Origin: Podospora pseudocomata
Taxonomy: Eukaryota; Ascomycota; Sordariomycetes; Sordariales; Podosporaceae
Direction of reading: 5' to 3'
DNA length: 64,000 nt
Assembly: GCF_035222375.1 (NCBI RefSeq)
Contig: NW_026946363.1
Span: 5,952,001 to 6,016,000, forward strand
Under the pieces are notes generated by a model, which saw only the letters and a program-made list of their open reading frames with translations, had not been told where the DNA came from and did not search any database. The stretch's first letter is position 1, and each line of letters starts with the position of its first letter. Position numbers and translations under genes: made by a program. Shown piece by piece: positions 36,058 through 47,597 of the stretch.

Positions 36058-39000
36058 TCAGTCCACTCTCAAAATCACTTTCCAACCCAACGCCCCCGCC
36101 TCCCTAATCGCGCATGCCAGGCAGCCTCTTCTTCTCCGACTAACAACCACATTCCACCCCCTCTCTGCACACACCGCCCGAGCCAACATCTCCATGTCAC
36201 TGCCGAATTGCCGTCTTCTACTCTCGCTGTGCATCTTCTTCGAGGCGCTCTCCAGCTTTCCCTCAAAAGTACCTCCAACTGGGGAGAGAGGGGAGTTCAT
36301 GCTGTAGCTGTCTGACCGGCTGATAACCGGCGACAGAGGGATCTCGTGTTCTTGCGGTTGGGGCTGAAAGCCAGTGATGCAGTCTACCACGAGGAATTTT
36401 GCCGCAGGAGGGGAGGACGAAGCAGGTGTCTGGCTTGGTTTGTGAAGGGCGTTGGAGTAGTCACCCAGCAGAGCTTCAAGTGTAAAGTCTTTCTTGGAGA
36501 ATAGCAGGTCCGAGAGATGGAGTGCAGTGTATGCGAAGTACTTGTGAAGGGGATGGCCTGCCGGATTGTTAGTTACCAACGATAGGAGTGACAGACAGAG
36601 AAACCTACCAAGAACGGTAGCAGCCTTACCACCACCATCACCATTCAAATCCACCTGCCGAATAGTCGGGCTGCTTGGCGACTTCATAATCTTGACGTGC
36701 TGCGACGGCACACACGGGTGCGCAGTCACAAAGTTGATATCCTTCGCCAGCGAGAAGGTGTGCTCGGTCACCTCCTCCGTGTCCATATCCGTAACCGTAA
36801 AGCTAATGGCCGCCGGGTAGGTGTGAATCTCGGGAGGCCGGCTGCTGACTTCTGAAACCGGTGTTACTCCGTTGCTCTCACTAGGTGTGGTGTGCACCGA
36901 ATCGGCCGGCGCGCAAAGCTGCAATGCCTCGAAGCCGATGTGAATCATAGGCGGGACCCTGTCCCGGTAAATGTTTTCAAATGGAATGATAAAGTCCGCC
37001 GGCAGAACAGAAGAAGGGTCGGCGTCACCGAGAACGTTGGATTCGTTTTCAATGGCGCGCTTGCCCCAGAGGCGAGCCTTCTTGTCGACATGGAGGGCGT
37101 CTTCGACAGTCTCTTCGACTTCGATGTTGACCCAGCCGTCTCCAAGCCCAAGAGGTGTGACGTCACTCGAAATCCATCCCATGCATTCTACGGCACCCTT
37201 GCCTGCAGCGAGCACACGGCCGACGATGCAAGCAGTGCTCCAGAAGCTCTTGCCAGAGTAGACGAACCCAGCACAGAGGTTTGCCATGGGGCCCAGCCTC
37301 GCCATGGCTTCTGGGTCGTTCTCCAGCAGAGTTGCCATCAAGAAATGGCACAGTCCTTCCCCGGGCAACATCAGGCCGGACACATAGCTCTTGGAAAGCC
37401 AGCCAGAAGAGTGCAGTGCAGCCGAGATCTTTCTTCGTCTGGATGCCACCCGACGAGATTTCGAATTGGGTCTAGGGACGGCAAAATACGACGAGCGTTG
37501 ACTGTCGGCTCGGCTGCTCGGACTGGCGAGGGGTGTGGTCAACGGAGTGCCTTCCACCACGGCACGGCAGTTGTCAGAGATTGTCGAGACATAGGACTTC
37601 TCATCCGGCCACCGCAATCGCCTGGCAAAATGCTCCAGGCCCTTAAGCTGACGCTGCACGTGCTTTCCTCTGATGAGATAGGCCGGATCATGGTGATGAT
37701 TTTTATGGCCATGTCCATGTCCATGCCCGTGTTCGCGAGACAGAGACATGCGTTTGGTCAACGAAGCCAACCACCCAGAAGAAGGCTTCTCATCTGATGA
37801 CCTCTCCGCGCCCTCTGTCTTGACGACCTCGATGTTTTCCAACCAAGCTCTTGCAAGGATGAGCGACCACTTCACCGACTTGTTCGCATCTCTCTCGAAC
37901 CGCAAAATCTCCGCCGGTCGAATACTCTCCACTCCCAACTCGTCTCCCTCCGTGATTGCATCCAACCTGATGAGCAACTCACAAGCCAGCAAGATCTGCA
38001 TCAGCAACCAATACCTCTCCTCAACGATGTCGCCCGACGAACCTCCCGTCCCGATCGAAGCCCCATCATCCACCTCATCCCCCAAATCATTCCCCCACAG
38101 CAGCTGTCCCAACCTGATTCTCCACTCCACGTGCGAGAAATCAATCCACATGTTCGGGGCTGCCAGCACCTTGACCAAGGCCGAAATCTGCACGGCAAGA
38201 CTGTACGGATCCCGGTGGTCCAGCACCTTCGTCGGCGGGTGGAGAATCTGGAGGAACAACTCATTGTAAAGTTCGCTCGAAACCCTCTTCTCCCGCAAGT
38301 GCTTCTCCGTATACCTCGCCCCATTCTTGATCAGCTGCTCCATGATCAGACTCTCCTCAATATGTCTCAGCCCGTCCTTGGACGTCAGCATCTTTTGCCT
38401 CTGCTCAATCACCGCCGGGGTCCTCGTGCCAATGCTCTCAAACCCCCATTGCTCTTCCTGGAGCGCGTCTGCTACCGACAGCTCCAGTGCGGCTTGGTAT
38501 CCCAGGCTGCCCTTTTCCAGCCCAAACATGCTCAGCATGTTCGGCCGCTCGCGGCAGCGGGGGTAAAAGTGAGCTCGGCGTTTCTGCTCCGAGGCCCGCT
38601 GGGCGGTGGACCGGTCGGCGTGGACATCGCGGGTGATGTGAGGCCAGGCCGTGACGCAGCCCCAGGCCTTGTCTTCGATCTGCGTGTGGTCTGTGAGATC
38701 CCTGATCTCGAGAGACTCGTCCCAGGGAAAGGCAACCGAGGGGTGAGGTGCGCCGGTGTAGTGGCCCTCGGAGCGGGCAAAGTACTGAGGTGCTCCCGAG
38801 AAGAGCTTCTCAACCTCCGAGTCTGTGAGGGTGGCCATGATGCGGGCGATCTTGAGGGTTGGCTTTGGGGGTGGAAACCGGGCCTGTTCGCTACCAGGCG
38901 GAGGTGGTGAGGGGAGCGGCTTGTTCGGGTTGACGGGGGAGCGCGGGGACAGCGGCGAGAGGGGTGAAAGTGGTGTGCACCGTACCGATGTCTCCAAGGG

Positions 39001-39935
39001 CTGGGTTGTGTATCACGAATTGGTCAGCCAGGAACACTCATTGCTTCCAAGTATGGTCATGAAGAAGGACAAATGTATCGTTAGAAGGAGTCTGGAAACT
39101 ATCCAAAGGTCTTTGTTGAGGTGGTTGAGGTTGTCTGGAGTCCCGCAAGGTCCCCAAGTGTGCCCTCGTACGATTGGCGCAGGAACCAGTCTCGGGAAGA
39201 CGTCGAGGTCACGCGGTGTCCCTCAGGGGTGACGACACTTCGAGCTGTTCTCTACTGGCAATCCTAGGTGCACCCCTCCGTCGGTGGCTTGGCTTTCCAG
39301 ATTCTCCAAGCTGCAGGAAAGAGGCCATTCGGGTTGTCACCTCTTCAGAACAACCTGGAACCAAGTGTTTGCACTGGACGCTCGGCGGGCAGCTAATTGA
39401 CTGACTGCCTTGTTCCCTTTTTTCCATTGTTTTCTGCCATTTGGCCAGAGCAAACAAGACAATGGAAACGAGGGGTAAGAGACACACCCAACGGCTATCG
39501 ATTACCCAACAGTGCAGGTTTCCCCAGACCGGCAATCAATAGGGAAAATCTGGGGAAGGGCGGAGGTCGGGGTCGGGGCTTGCTTACCTCTACCGCTGTG
39601 CCTCGTCTTGGGGGCCATCTTCCCCGCTGAGGGGTCAACTCTGATGGTGCTGGTGGCTGCTTTCCCACAAGTCGGCTTCGAAGGTCGTGCAACAGGTCTC
39701 TATTGAGGCCCCGCCGTTCTTTCTTGCCGTCTCTATTGTTGACGTCTGACGGCTTGGATGTTTCGGGTTCGGGGGTCGAGCTTGTTGTGCTGTTGATGCG
39801 ACTTGCAGCGGGTGGTGAGGGGCTGCTGACGTCGCTTTCCTCTGGCGTTGACGAGGTCTTGGCATCGTCTTGCACTGGGGGATCACCCCTCTTGTGGCCC
39901 TTTGGCGATCTTCGCAATATCGAGAACGAAGGCAT
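36058..39935 (-). CDS. Large conserved-looking protein of unknown function
   Basis: The proposed 1079-residue product has exons on the minus strand 39935-39588, 39000-36609 and 36557-36058. The first exon (MPSFSILRRSPKGHKRGD) is Ser/Pro-rich and ends GTAVE with donor GTAAGC. A 587 bp intron joins it in phase 0 to PLETSVRC, because the second exon has no in-frame ATG near its start. The second intron is 51 bp, stop-free and in frame, joining ATVL|GHPLHKYF. The middle is mixed helical with no motif I can name. A His-rich stretch (EHGHGHGHGHKNHHHDP) falls near residue 540. The end contains CAERGWNVVVSRRRRGCLAC. The length and even composition suggest a real multidomain protein. A shorter start at MATLTDSEVEKLF is possible if the first exon is wrong. 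Confidence 0.7.
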
Positions 39936-41003
39936 GGTGCGGAGTATGTAATATGTGCTCGCAGTGTCCTCGCAGTGTCGTGCCCGCTTCTTGGGTCTGT
40001 ACTCCCCGGTGTGGTCAGGTTTCATCCAATACTGCAGCCAACCCAACTCATGCTGGCCGTCGTGTCTGTGGTGCTTGTGCTTGTGGCGGCCAGACGGCTA
40101 CTCGCAGGACACATTGGAAAGAGTTCAAAAAAGAAAAATCCCGAGTCGATCACAGGAAAAGAGGGGACCCAGGATGACCAGGAGATCAAATATCAAGGCA
40201 GTAGAAACCTTGAGACGGTAGATAACAACCTGTTTGAGATGGGCCGAAAACGGACGTCACGGAGCGTGGGAGCGAGATACAAGAACCTGGGTCTAATGTC
40301 CGTCAGTTATATCATCAAGCCGCCCTTCCACGCGGAACCCAAGCGATGAGTTGGAAACAAGGAAGCCAATCGCGGACCCAAAGAGGCAGGTCTCTGCTTT
40401 GATTCGCAACTTGCTGCATTATTCTGCGATGGTTATTACGATGGGCGAACCCCTCTCCACTCTCCCCACGCTCCCAAAACACCCAAGATACATTGTACAC
40501 GGTGTATTAGGATCAAGGGTCGCGGGAGTTATGCGCATTGTTTGAGAGTTCGAAACCCTAGTACCAGCTTTTGATATTCCAGGAATGACCTCAGGCGAGG
40601 TCTAGTGTGTTTCGTCGTGGCTGACTGAACCAAGCCTGGAACTTACACGTGTCAACGGCGACATCTGATTTGCTGGTTTTGATCCGTAGCCCTTGGGTTC
40701 ACCGTCGATTCTCTCTCGTTGAATGGGTGAGCAGGAATAGCATACGGGTGATTCCGTCGGTTTCGTCCGAATTGAGCGGTGTTGTACTAACTTTGACACA
40801 ACTGCTAAGATTGTTCGTCACCGCGGTGGAAGTTTTAACGTATTATCAGCCGCCTCGATGGGAGGGTAATCTCGGGGTATCATTTCAAGTTTTCAGTAAA
40901 CGCCAATAATCTCAACTCCTGCTGCCATGTTTGAATGAACCGTATTCCTGTTCAGAATGCCGGATGCAAACCAGCCAGCCCTCCTCGCCCGCTTCCTCAT
41001 TGT
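39936..41003. other. Intergenic, same-strand genes
   Basis: This 1.07 kb stretch holds the upstream region of the 1079-residue protein gene and the 3' flank of the dynein light chain gene. No gene is seen on either strand. Confidence 0.55.
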
Positions 41004-41554
41004 TCAGCCGCTATTTGGCTTGTCATGAGCGACAGCCAGTATGAACTTGGGGTCCGTGATGATGACAAGTTCTTGAGTGGCGGTACGCAGCCTTTGCAGT
41101 CGAGCTGTATCCTACAGAAACATCAGCTTCAAGCGCAAAATCCCAACAGCATCTCAAAACCCACCTCCTTATTCAGGTCTTGCACGAACTGTTCTGTTAC
41201 GTCGACATAATTCCAAACAAGGGTTGCAAGCTCGACCACGCCCTCCCTATCAGCAGTTGAAGGTTCGGCCGCTCCGTCGCTTGGTGCATCATTGGAAATC
41301 GATGGCTTTGAAGATTCGGAGCTCTCCTTGCGGAACAAATCCGTGTTTCCGCCTGTCTTCAACACATTGCCCGTCTCGCGGTCAAGGACTAGAATTGCCT
41401 TGACACCCGGTTTGCCCAGTAAACGGTCAAAGTTCTTGCTGATGTATTCAAAATCCGTCTATCCAGTCCTCTGTCAGATTGGTAAAAGGTCGCCATCTTG
41501 GATGCCATCAAGCGGCTGGGCAACACAACATACCATTTCCGAGTTGTCTGCCAT
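41004..41554 (-). CDS. Roadblock/LC7-type dynein light chain
   Basis: This 140-residue protein is a light chain of cytoplasmic dynein and binds the intermediate chain. Exons on the minus strand are 41554-41534, 41458-41165 and 41111-41004, with introns of 75 and 53 bp, all phase 0. The first exon encodes seven residues (MADNSEM). The roadblock fold is seen in NFDRLLGKPGVKAILVLDRE, ELATLVWNYVDVTEQFVQDL and QELVIITDPKFILAVAHD, in family order. An acidic Ser-rich insert (SSESSKPSISNDAPSDGA) lies between the second and third segments. The length is slightly above the usual 95-110 residues because of this insert. The gene is divergent from ipi1 with 477 bp between them. The call is firm even though the exons are short. 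Confidence 0.88.
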
Positions 41555-42031
41555 TGTTTTTATGACGGAGCAATGTCGTGACGGGGAGCGGTGAGACACA
41601 GGGTGTTTGTCTTGCGCGTAGAGTTATGTTTCATGAAATCAGATCAAGATAAAATGAGTGTATCCATGAAGCTGCCGAGCGCTCTTTCAGTTCCTTGTTT
41701 GCTTTGAATTTGGATACTGTGGCCGTGAATCCGAAGCTTCTCCATATCATCAAATGCCAGCTCTCAGCGATCAACCCCAGGACGACCCACTGTGGTCTTG
41801 GCCCCACACACCCCCTGCCTGCGGAAAGAGTCTGTGCTCCAGCTGGGAGTGGGCCCCCCCGCATTGGCGACAGCTTGTCAACGAAGGGCGGACCATTCTG
41901 CCCGGCTTCACCGCTAAAATTTCCAGTCGACCCGACCTTATCTCAACGTTCACATCGATATCGTCGCTGTTTGCGCCAGCCACTTGATATATTGAGCGTT
42001 TTGAGGGTCGTCATCACCTTAAGACGTCAAG
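41555..42031. promoter_or_regulatory. Bidirectional promoter, dynein light chain / ipi1
   Basis: This 477 bp stretch between two divergent start codons must contain both promoters. I see no strong TATA box. Confidence 0.55.
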
Positions 42032-43157
42032 ATGGGTTCGAGTATGAGAAAGAAAAGGGAGAAGAAGAGGGACTTCAATGTACGATATCGCAAGTCGTTT
42101 CAGTCCCAGAAACACAAACTGATTGATGCATCCTAGAAAGCCAAGTTGAAAGTGGGAAGGGAAAAGGCGAAGGCGGCCAATTTCACAGACACCAGCTTCA
42201 AATCAAAATGTATATCTCTCCACATTCCCAGATCTACTATACATGTGCTAATACACCGTAGCGATTCACATCAATCAAGGAGCCCTCACATCGGACGGCA
42301 TAGACTCGGCCGAACAATTCAAGCAGAATCTATCATTGTGTATCTCGGCGAAGTCTGATACCCAACGGCGCGAAGCCGTCGCCTACATTACCAACCAAAT
42401 ATCATCAACCCCGCCAAACAATCCAGTTGGGACGTCAGGAGTCCTGAGCAAGCTGCTTCCGCTGTTATCAGATGCGTCAACGTCGGTACGCGCCCAGCTT
42501 CTGAAGCTGTTTCGAGCATTGCCGCCATCAGAGGTTGGGGCGCATGTGGAGAAGATTCTCATGTACATCCGCGGGGGCATGACCCATCTTTCACCAGATA
42601 TTCGCACAGACACGCTCGACGTCCTGGATTGGCTTCTCGGTGTGGCAGGGGATGAAGTGGTTTCTTGTTCAGGAGGCTGGTTGAAAACAATCAACAGCTT
42701 CAGCTCCATGCTCGGGTGGAATCCCAGTGTTGGCTCAGCCATGACCAGCAAAGGCTGGACGACGGCATCCAAGGCCACTCTGGGTACTAAGAAGGGCCCT
42801 GAAGCTCAGGCGAGACAAATCCAAGCTCTCGCCAGGTTTCTCGAAGTCGGCTTCAAGCCTGAAGCTCCGATTCCTGTCCAATCTGCGGCTTACTGGGACA
42901 ACATATATCGTCTGCCAACCACACCAAATCCCTTTGCATATCTCAACCTTTTCGGGATACCACGAGACGAGGAAAACGAAATGTACCTCGATCGTGGGTC
43001 GCGGCAGCGTGTTTTCGATGCCAGATGGAGAACCACCATCGCGACTGGTATGGAGGGTGCCAGGAAGGAGGGGGGAACGGTTGGGAGGGCTGCAGCTGCG
43101 CTGGGGAGAGCCTTGAATGGCGGGTTTGATGGTCCTCAATCTGGATCTGAAAATTAG
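42032..43157 (+). CDS. ipi1: Pre-rRNA processing protein IPI1 (TEX10 family)
   Basis: This 338-residue nuclear protein is part of the Rix1 complex, which removes ITS2 sequences and remodels pre-60S ribosomes. Exons are 42032-42079, 42137-42209 and 42262-43157, with introns of 57 and 52 bp. The N-terminus is highly basic (MGSSMRKKREKKRDFNKAKL). The family hallmark AANFTDTSFKSKSIHINQ follows across the second splice. Armadillo-like helices begin at KSDTQRREAVAYI and include LLPLLSDASTSVRAQLLKLF and ILMYIRGGMTHLSPDIRTDT. The C-terminal part is Gly/Arg-rich with a Ser-rich end. The start is fixed by the basic exon and the GTACGA donor. The identification is strong. Confidence 0.93.
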
Positions 43158-44093
43158 CATTTTGTGGAGTTTGTTCTTTGATGTTTTCGGATTCCTTCTG
43201 ACTTACGGAGTACGGCATGGGATCTAAGCGGCGACCCTGCTTTTTTTTTGTTTGCTTGGGCTTTCGCTGCTAAGTCACTTTATATCAGGGCTGTTGTTTC
43301 TTCTGGCATTTCAACCAGATGCGTGTCTGCTTTCTTTCTACCTCACCTCCTGCCTCTTTATCGCTGCAGGCTGCGGCTGGCCGGTCCTCTGCTTTCCCGT
43401 GCCATAGAACAGGTTATGTGCCTTCCTTGGGGCATGGAGGGCAGCGGGTTCTGTTGACTGGGAACTGTACAGTTTGGATGAACAATGCAGTTAGTGGTGT
43501 GACAAGCATTCGTTTCGATGCCAGACAACCCGCGAGCCATGTTCTGAGGTGCTGCCTGTCGTTATGAACCAAAACATGTTTGCAGCAACATAGGAAACAT
43601 ACCTAGAGCTCCATCGCAACGCACAACTCCTGAGACCCCTGAGCCTATCTGTTCCCATCCCTTGATTGCATATCCTCAAGCCCAAACGAGGTGTGTATAA
43701 CAAAATCTGTTGGCCACCATAGAATACCACCAGATTCCGGCTCAGGCCACAATAAAGAAGATTAGAATTCTCCAAATGCTGCCGTGACTTCGCATCATTG
43801 CCGCCGAGACTTTGAAGCGGACCCAGCCGGAGCAGGTACACATCACCAACGTCGCCGTCGTTGTCCTTTTTCTATTGAGTTCCGGCCCCAAACAAAGAAT
43901 CTTCAGCGCCAAACGCCAGTCTTCAACAACCACCCCATCAAGCCCTAATCTGCCGCCGGCCCCGTCATAGTGTCCCGTAATAAAGGCACATAAAATCCGA
44001 ACCTGTCCGGAACGTGCCGGTTCCTTCTCAGAGAGCTACGGTCACTATAAGCGGGCCATCACTGCTGTTGCCGGCATTTCTCAACTGTCTAGG

Positions 44094-44100
44094 TATAAAT
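44094..44100 (+). promoter_or_regulatory. TATA-like box
   Basis: TATAAAT is followed within ~30-60 bp by pyrimidine-rich sequence (CTCTCCCAGATCTTTCTTTC) typical of fungal transcription start regions. Confidence 0.45.
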
Positions 44101-44236
44101 TCCTGGTCACGTTGAGCCCTCTCCCAGATCTTTCTTTCTTCACCACACAACCACCATCCTCCGACAGGCCTGTTTAAAGACAGAACTTCACACCACCACT
44201 TCTCCAGTATCTATCAGACAAGACTGTCAAACCACA

Positions 44237-44315
44237 GTAAGTACATCTCATTCCCACCACCACATCAGGTGTCCTCTCCTCACCTTGTCCTCTCCCTCCC
44301 TCTTCCTCACCACAG
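44237..44315 (+). other. Possible 5' UTR intron of the DEAD-box gene
   Basis: GTAAGT at 44237 and a CCACAG acceptor at 44315 after a pyrimidine-rich stretch could form a 79 bp leader intron. No good branch point is visible. Confidence 0.4.
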
Positions 44316-44730
44316 CCAGTCTGTCAATCTTCCGTTGGCAATAACGCCGAGGACGTCATCACTCTAGAGACTGCACTGCCCTTTAACGCCCTCGACCAGT
44401 GTCAACAACTTTTAGTCACGCCAGGGTCAGTCATATTCTTGTCCTTGTCCTTGTGAAGTCCGGCAGGAACGACCTGTCGCTGCTGCCAGGGTTAGCACCC
44501 TTTTCCCGCACCTTCAAACCTATTCCACTTCACCCAGGATGGTTGGTCCTTTCGTTCCTTCCTCAACACCACAGGGTAACCTCACCATACACGTCATATA
44601 AGAGGCGTTCCTTCCTCTCAACCCAGCCTCAAGCACCTTGATCGCCTGGATATCCTTGTTGCCTTTCCGTCCTTTCACCTTCCCACTGCCCACCTTCTTC
44701 CACGTAGGACTTAGGTTCTTCTCCCTTCTG

Positions 44731-44779
44731 CCCTCTGTCCTCTGCCCTCTGCCCTCTGCCCTCTGCCCTCTGCCCTCTG
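44731..44779 (+). repeat. 7-bp tandem repeat (CCCTCTG), 7 units
   Basis: Seven units of CCCTCTG (one reading TCCTCTG) lie in the presumed leader of the DEAD-box gene. Confidence 0.9.
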
Positions 44780-45008
44780 CCCTACCTATTACCCTTTTTC
44801 CCTCCTGGCCTGGCCAGCCTCCCACTGCTGTCTGCTTTCCATCTTCAAATATTTTCCCGCTCTCTCCTCTCTTTTCTCATCCCTATCTCTTCTTCTCCCA
44901 CCCTCACTCTCTTCAAAGACCTTTCTTTGGTCCTCACCTTCAATGCCTGTCCTTCTCTAATTGTTTTGTCAGAACCTCGTCGACCTACCACTCTCAATCG
45001 CCATCGCC

Positions 45009-47032
45009 ATGTCTGATAGGGACAACAAGAACGACCAGACGACCTCCAACGAGGTAGTCGACTCCTTCGCCACGGGCGATCTTGCCGCCGCCGTCCCCGA
45101 CCTTAATGGTGACGGCGAGACCAAGCCCAAGCCCAAGCCCGCAAAAAAGGTCTACAGCGAGGCCGGCTCTCAGTGGACCCAGCAGGTCCCTTACAACTAC
45201 AACGAGTTTGGTGATGAGGGTCACCACGACTGGGAGCACAATGCTGCCGTCTACGAGTTCGACGGCGAGATTGGTGATGTTGGCCCTGAGCATCCTGCTC
45301 TCGAGATCCAGCTTTTCGGTGAGCCAGAGACTCGCAAGAAGCAGGGCGTCGACTTTTCCAAGTAAGTTTTTTCGACTCTTTCCTCACCTCTCACATCGCC
45401 AAGCTGACTTTCATGTAGCATTGCTGAACTCGAGGTCTACCAGGAGGGCCCTGCTCGCGTCGACCCCATTGCCAGCTTTGAGACTGCTGGCCTCCATCCT
45501 GCTATGCTGAACAACGTTAAGCTTGCTGGTTATGAGACCCCGACTCCCATTCAGCGTTACTGCCTGCCTGCCATCAAGATGGGCTATGACGTGGTCGCTG
45601 TCGCCCAGACAGGTAACTATCCTCTTACTCTGTGTTTCTGAAGACAGATTGACTGACCGTCTTGTACAGGTTCCGGCAAGACTGCCGCCTATCTGATTCC
45701 CATCCTGAATCAGTTGATGGGCAAGGCCAAGAAGCTGGCCGCTACGCGTCCCAATCCCGCCGCCTTCCGCGAGGGTGTCGACCAGGCTGTCCGCGCTGAG
45801 CCCCTCGTTGTCATCGTCTGCCCCAGCCGTGAGCTGGCTGTTCAAGTCTTCACCGAAGCCCGGAAGTTTTGCTACCGCACCATGCTTCGCCCTTGCGTCA
45901 TTTACGGTGGCGGTCCTTCCAGTGAGCAGCGCGCCCAGCTCCAAAAGGGCTGCGACGTTCTCATTGCGTCTCCCGGTCGTTTGATCGACTTCATGGACGA
46001 TACCAGACTCTTGACCCTCCGCCGTGTTCGTTACATGGTCCTTGACGAGGCTGATGAGATGCTTCACGATGACTGGAAGGGTGACTTCGACACGATCATG
46101 TCTGGTGGCGGTGAGTTACTTCCCATCCAACGAGTTGGAAACAAGATTATGTGTCTTAACTCGTGAACAGAGATCGAGGAGGGGAATGTGAGATACATGT
46201 TGTTCTCGGCCACTTTCCCCAAGCAATTCCGGGACTTGGCCAAGAACCATCTGGCCGAGACTCATGTCCGTCTGCGCGTCGGTCGTGCCGGTAGCACCCA
46301 CCGGAACATCAAGCAGGTGGTTTACGAGACGGCTCCTTTCAATAAGAAGTCGGCTCTCATCGATCTTTTGGAGTCTTTGCCTCCCACTCGCACCATCATT
46401 TTCGTCAACAGCAAGCGGACTGCTGACGAGTTGGATGACTTCCTCTACAATTTGAAGTTTCCCTGCACATCGATGCACGCCGACCGCACCCAAAAGGAGC
46501 GTGAGGCTGCATTGCGTGGTTTCCGCAGCGGGTTGGCTCCCATTCTGATCACCACTGGTGTCACTGCTCGTGGCATCGACGTGCGCAATGTCATGCACGT
46601 CATCAATTACGATCTCCCCTCGATGGACTACGGTGGCATTGAGGAGTACACTCATCGCATCGGTATGCTGACAACCGTGATCCTGAGCATCTTGCATGTT
46701 GCTAACCATTTCTAGGTCGCACTGGTCGAATCGGCCATCGTGGCATGGCCTCGTCTTTCTTCACCGAGCGCGATGAGCCCATTGCCTCCGTGCTTACCCG
46801 TACCCTTCTCGAGACCAGCCAGGAGATCCCGGATTTCTTGGCTGGCTACATCCCGGAGGATGTCGCCCATCTCCGATTCGAAGCTGATTCAGACTTTGAT
46901 GAGACCGAAAACGCAGCGGACAACTTTGGCGGTGATGCCAACGATGGTGGTGATGGCGGTGACGACCCCTGGGGCGCTGGTGATGCTGCTCCGGTTGCCC
47001 AGCCGGTCGCCGAGAAGGATTCTGGTTGGTAA
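45009..47032 (+). CDS. DED1/Vasa-type DEAD-box RNA helicase
   Basis: This 598-residue ATP-dependent RNA helicase is probably cytoplasmic and related to the translation factor Ded1. Exons are 45009-45361, 45419-45612, 45670-46110, 46171-46662 and 46716-47032, with introns of 57, 57, 60 and 53 bp. Motifs in order are GYETPTPIQ (Q motif), AQTGSGKT (I), PSRELA (Ia, Ser instead of the usual Thr), SPGR (Ib), DEAD (II), SAT (III), IIFVNSKRTADE (IV), TGVTARGIDV (V) and HRIGRTGRIG (VI). The acidic Gly-rich tail ends DSGW, recalling the acidic Trp-ended tail of Vasa-like proteins. The N-terminus lacks the long Gly/Arg region of canonical Ded1, so this may be a paralogue. The start at 45009 gives MSDRDNKNDQ. 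The helicase call is certain; the subfamily is less so. Confidence 0.93.
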
Positions 47033-47597
47033 ATCAGGGATGACTTCACATTTGTTTTTTTTTTTTTGATTGATTTTGCCTGGGGTAATCTTGGAGGTTT
47101 GTCGGATGGGTTCGGAAGTTTACCTGGAAATTTTTGCTCATATGACCCGACAACTTGGGATGGGATGATACCTTAGCATAGCTGTTGCGATATGCTTAAC
47201 CAACAAAGAGAACTAACTGTTTTCAGTGATCTGCCTGGTCTCTTGTGATGTGATCTGTGATTTGGTGATGAGAAAAAGCATTTCTGGCCCTCCCACCGAC
47301 AAGACTTCCAAGGCTGGTTGATACCCCTCGGCATCATCAACGTGGGAGGTAGATATTAATAACCTTGGTGGCATCTTGCACTTGATCAGTGTACTATTTT
47401 CATACTCAGGTTCATAGCATGGCAAGGTCGATTATCAAGATGACATTTCCTGTATTTTCTGCTTCGACAAAGTTCTCCCGATTTGGGTGGACGGTAGTGA
47501 GCACAAAGTCTCATTCGAGAAATTGAAACTAGCATCATTTATTTTCTTTTTTCTTTTTTTCTTCTTTTTTTACATGTGAGCAATAATTCACCTCTGC
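47033..47597. other. Convergent 3' gap
   Basis: This 565 bp stretch between convergent genes holds T-runs at 47055-47068 and 47540-47572 and no gene. Confidence 0.6.

Larger units (their letters stand above)
43158..45008. other. Promoter and long leader of the DEAD-box gene
   Basis: This 1.85 kb stretch holds the ipi1 3' flank, then the DEAD-box gene's upstream region with a TATA-like box (44094), a possible leader intron (44237-44315), long pyrimidine-rich sequence and a 7-bp repeat (44731). The transcript leader may be ~850 nt. No separate gene is recognised. Confidence 0.55.
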
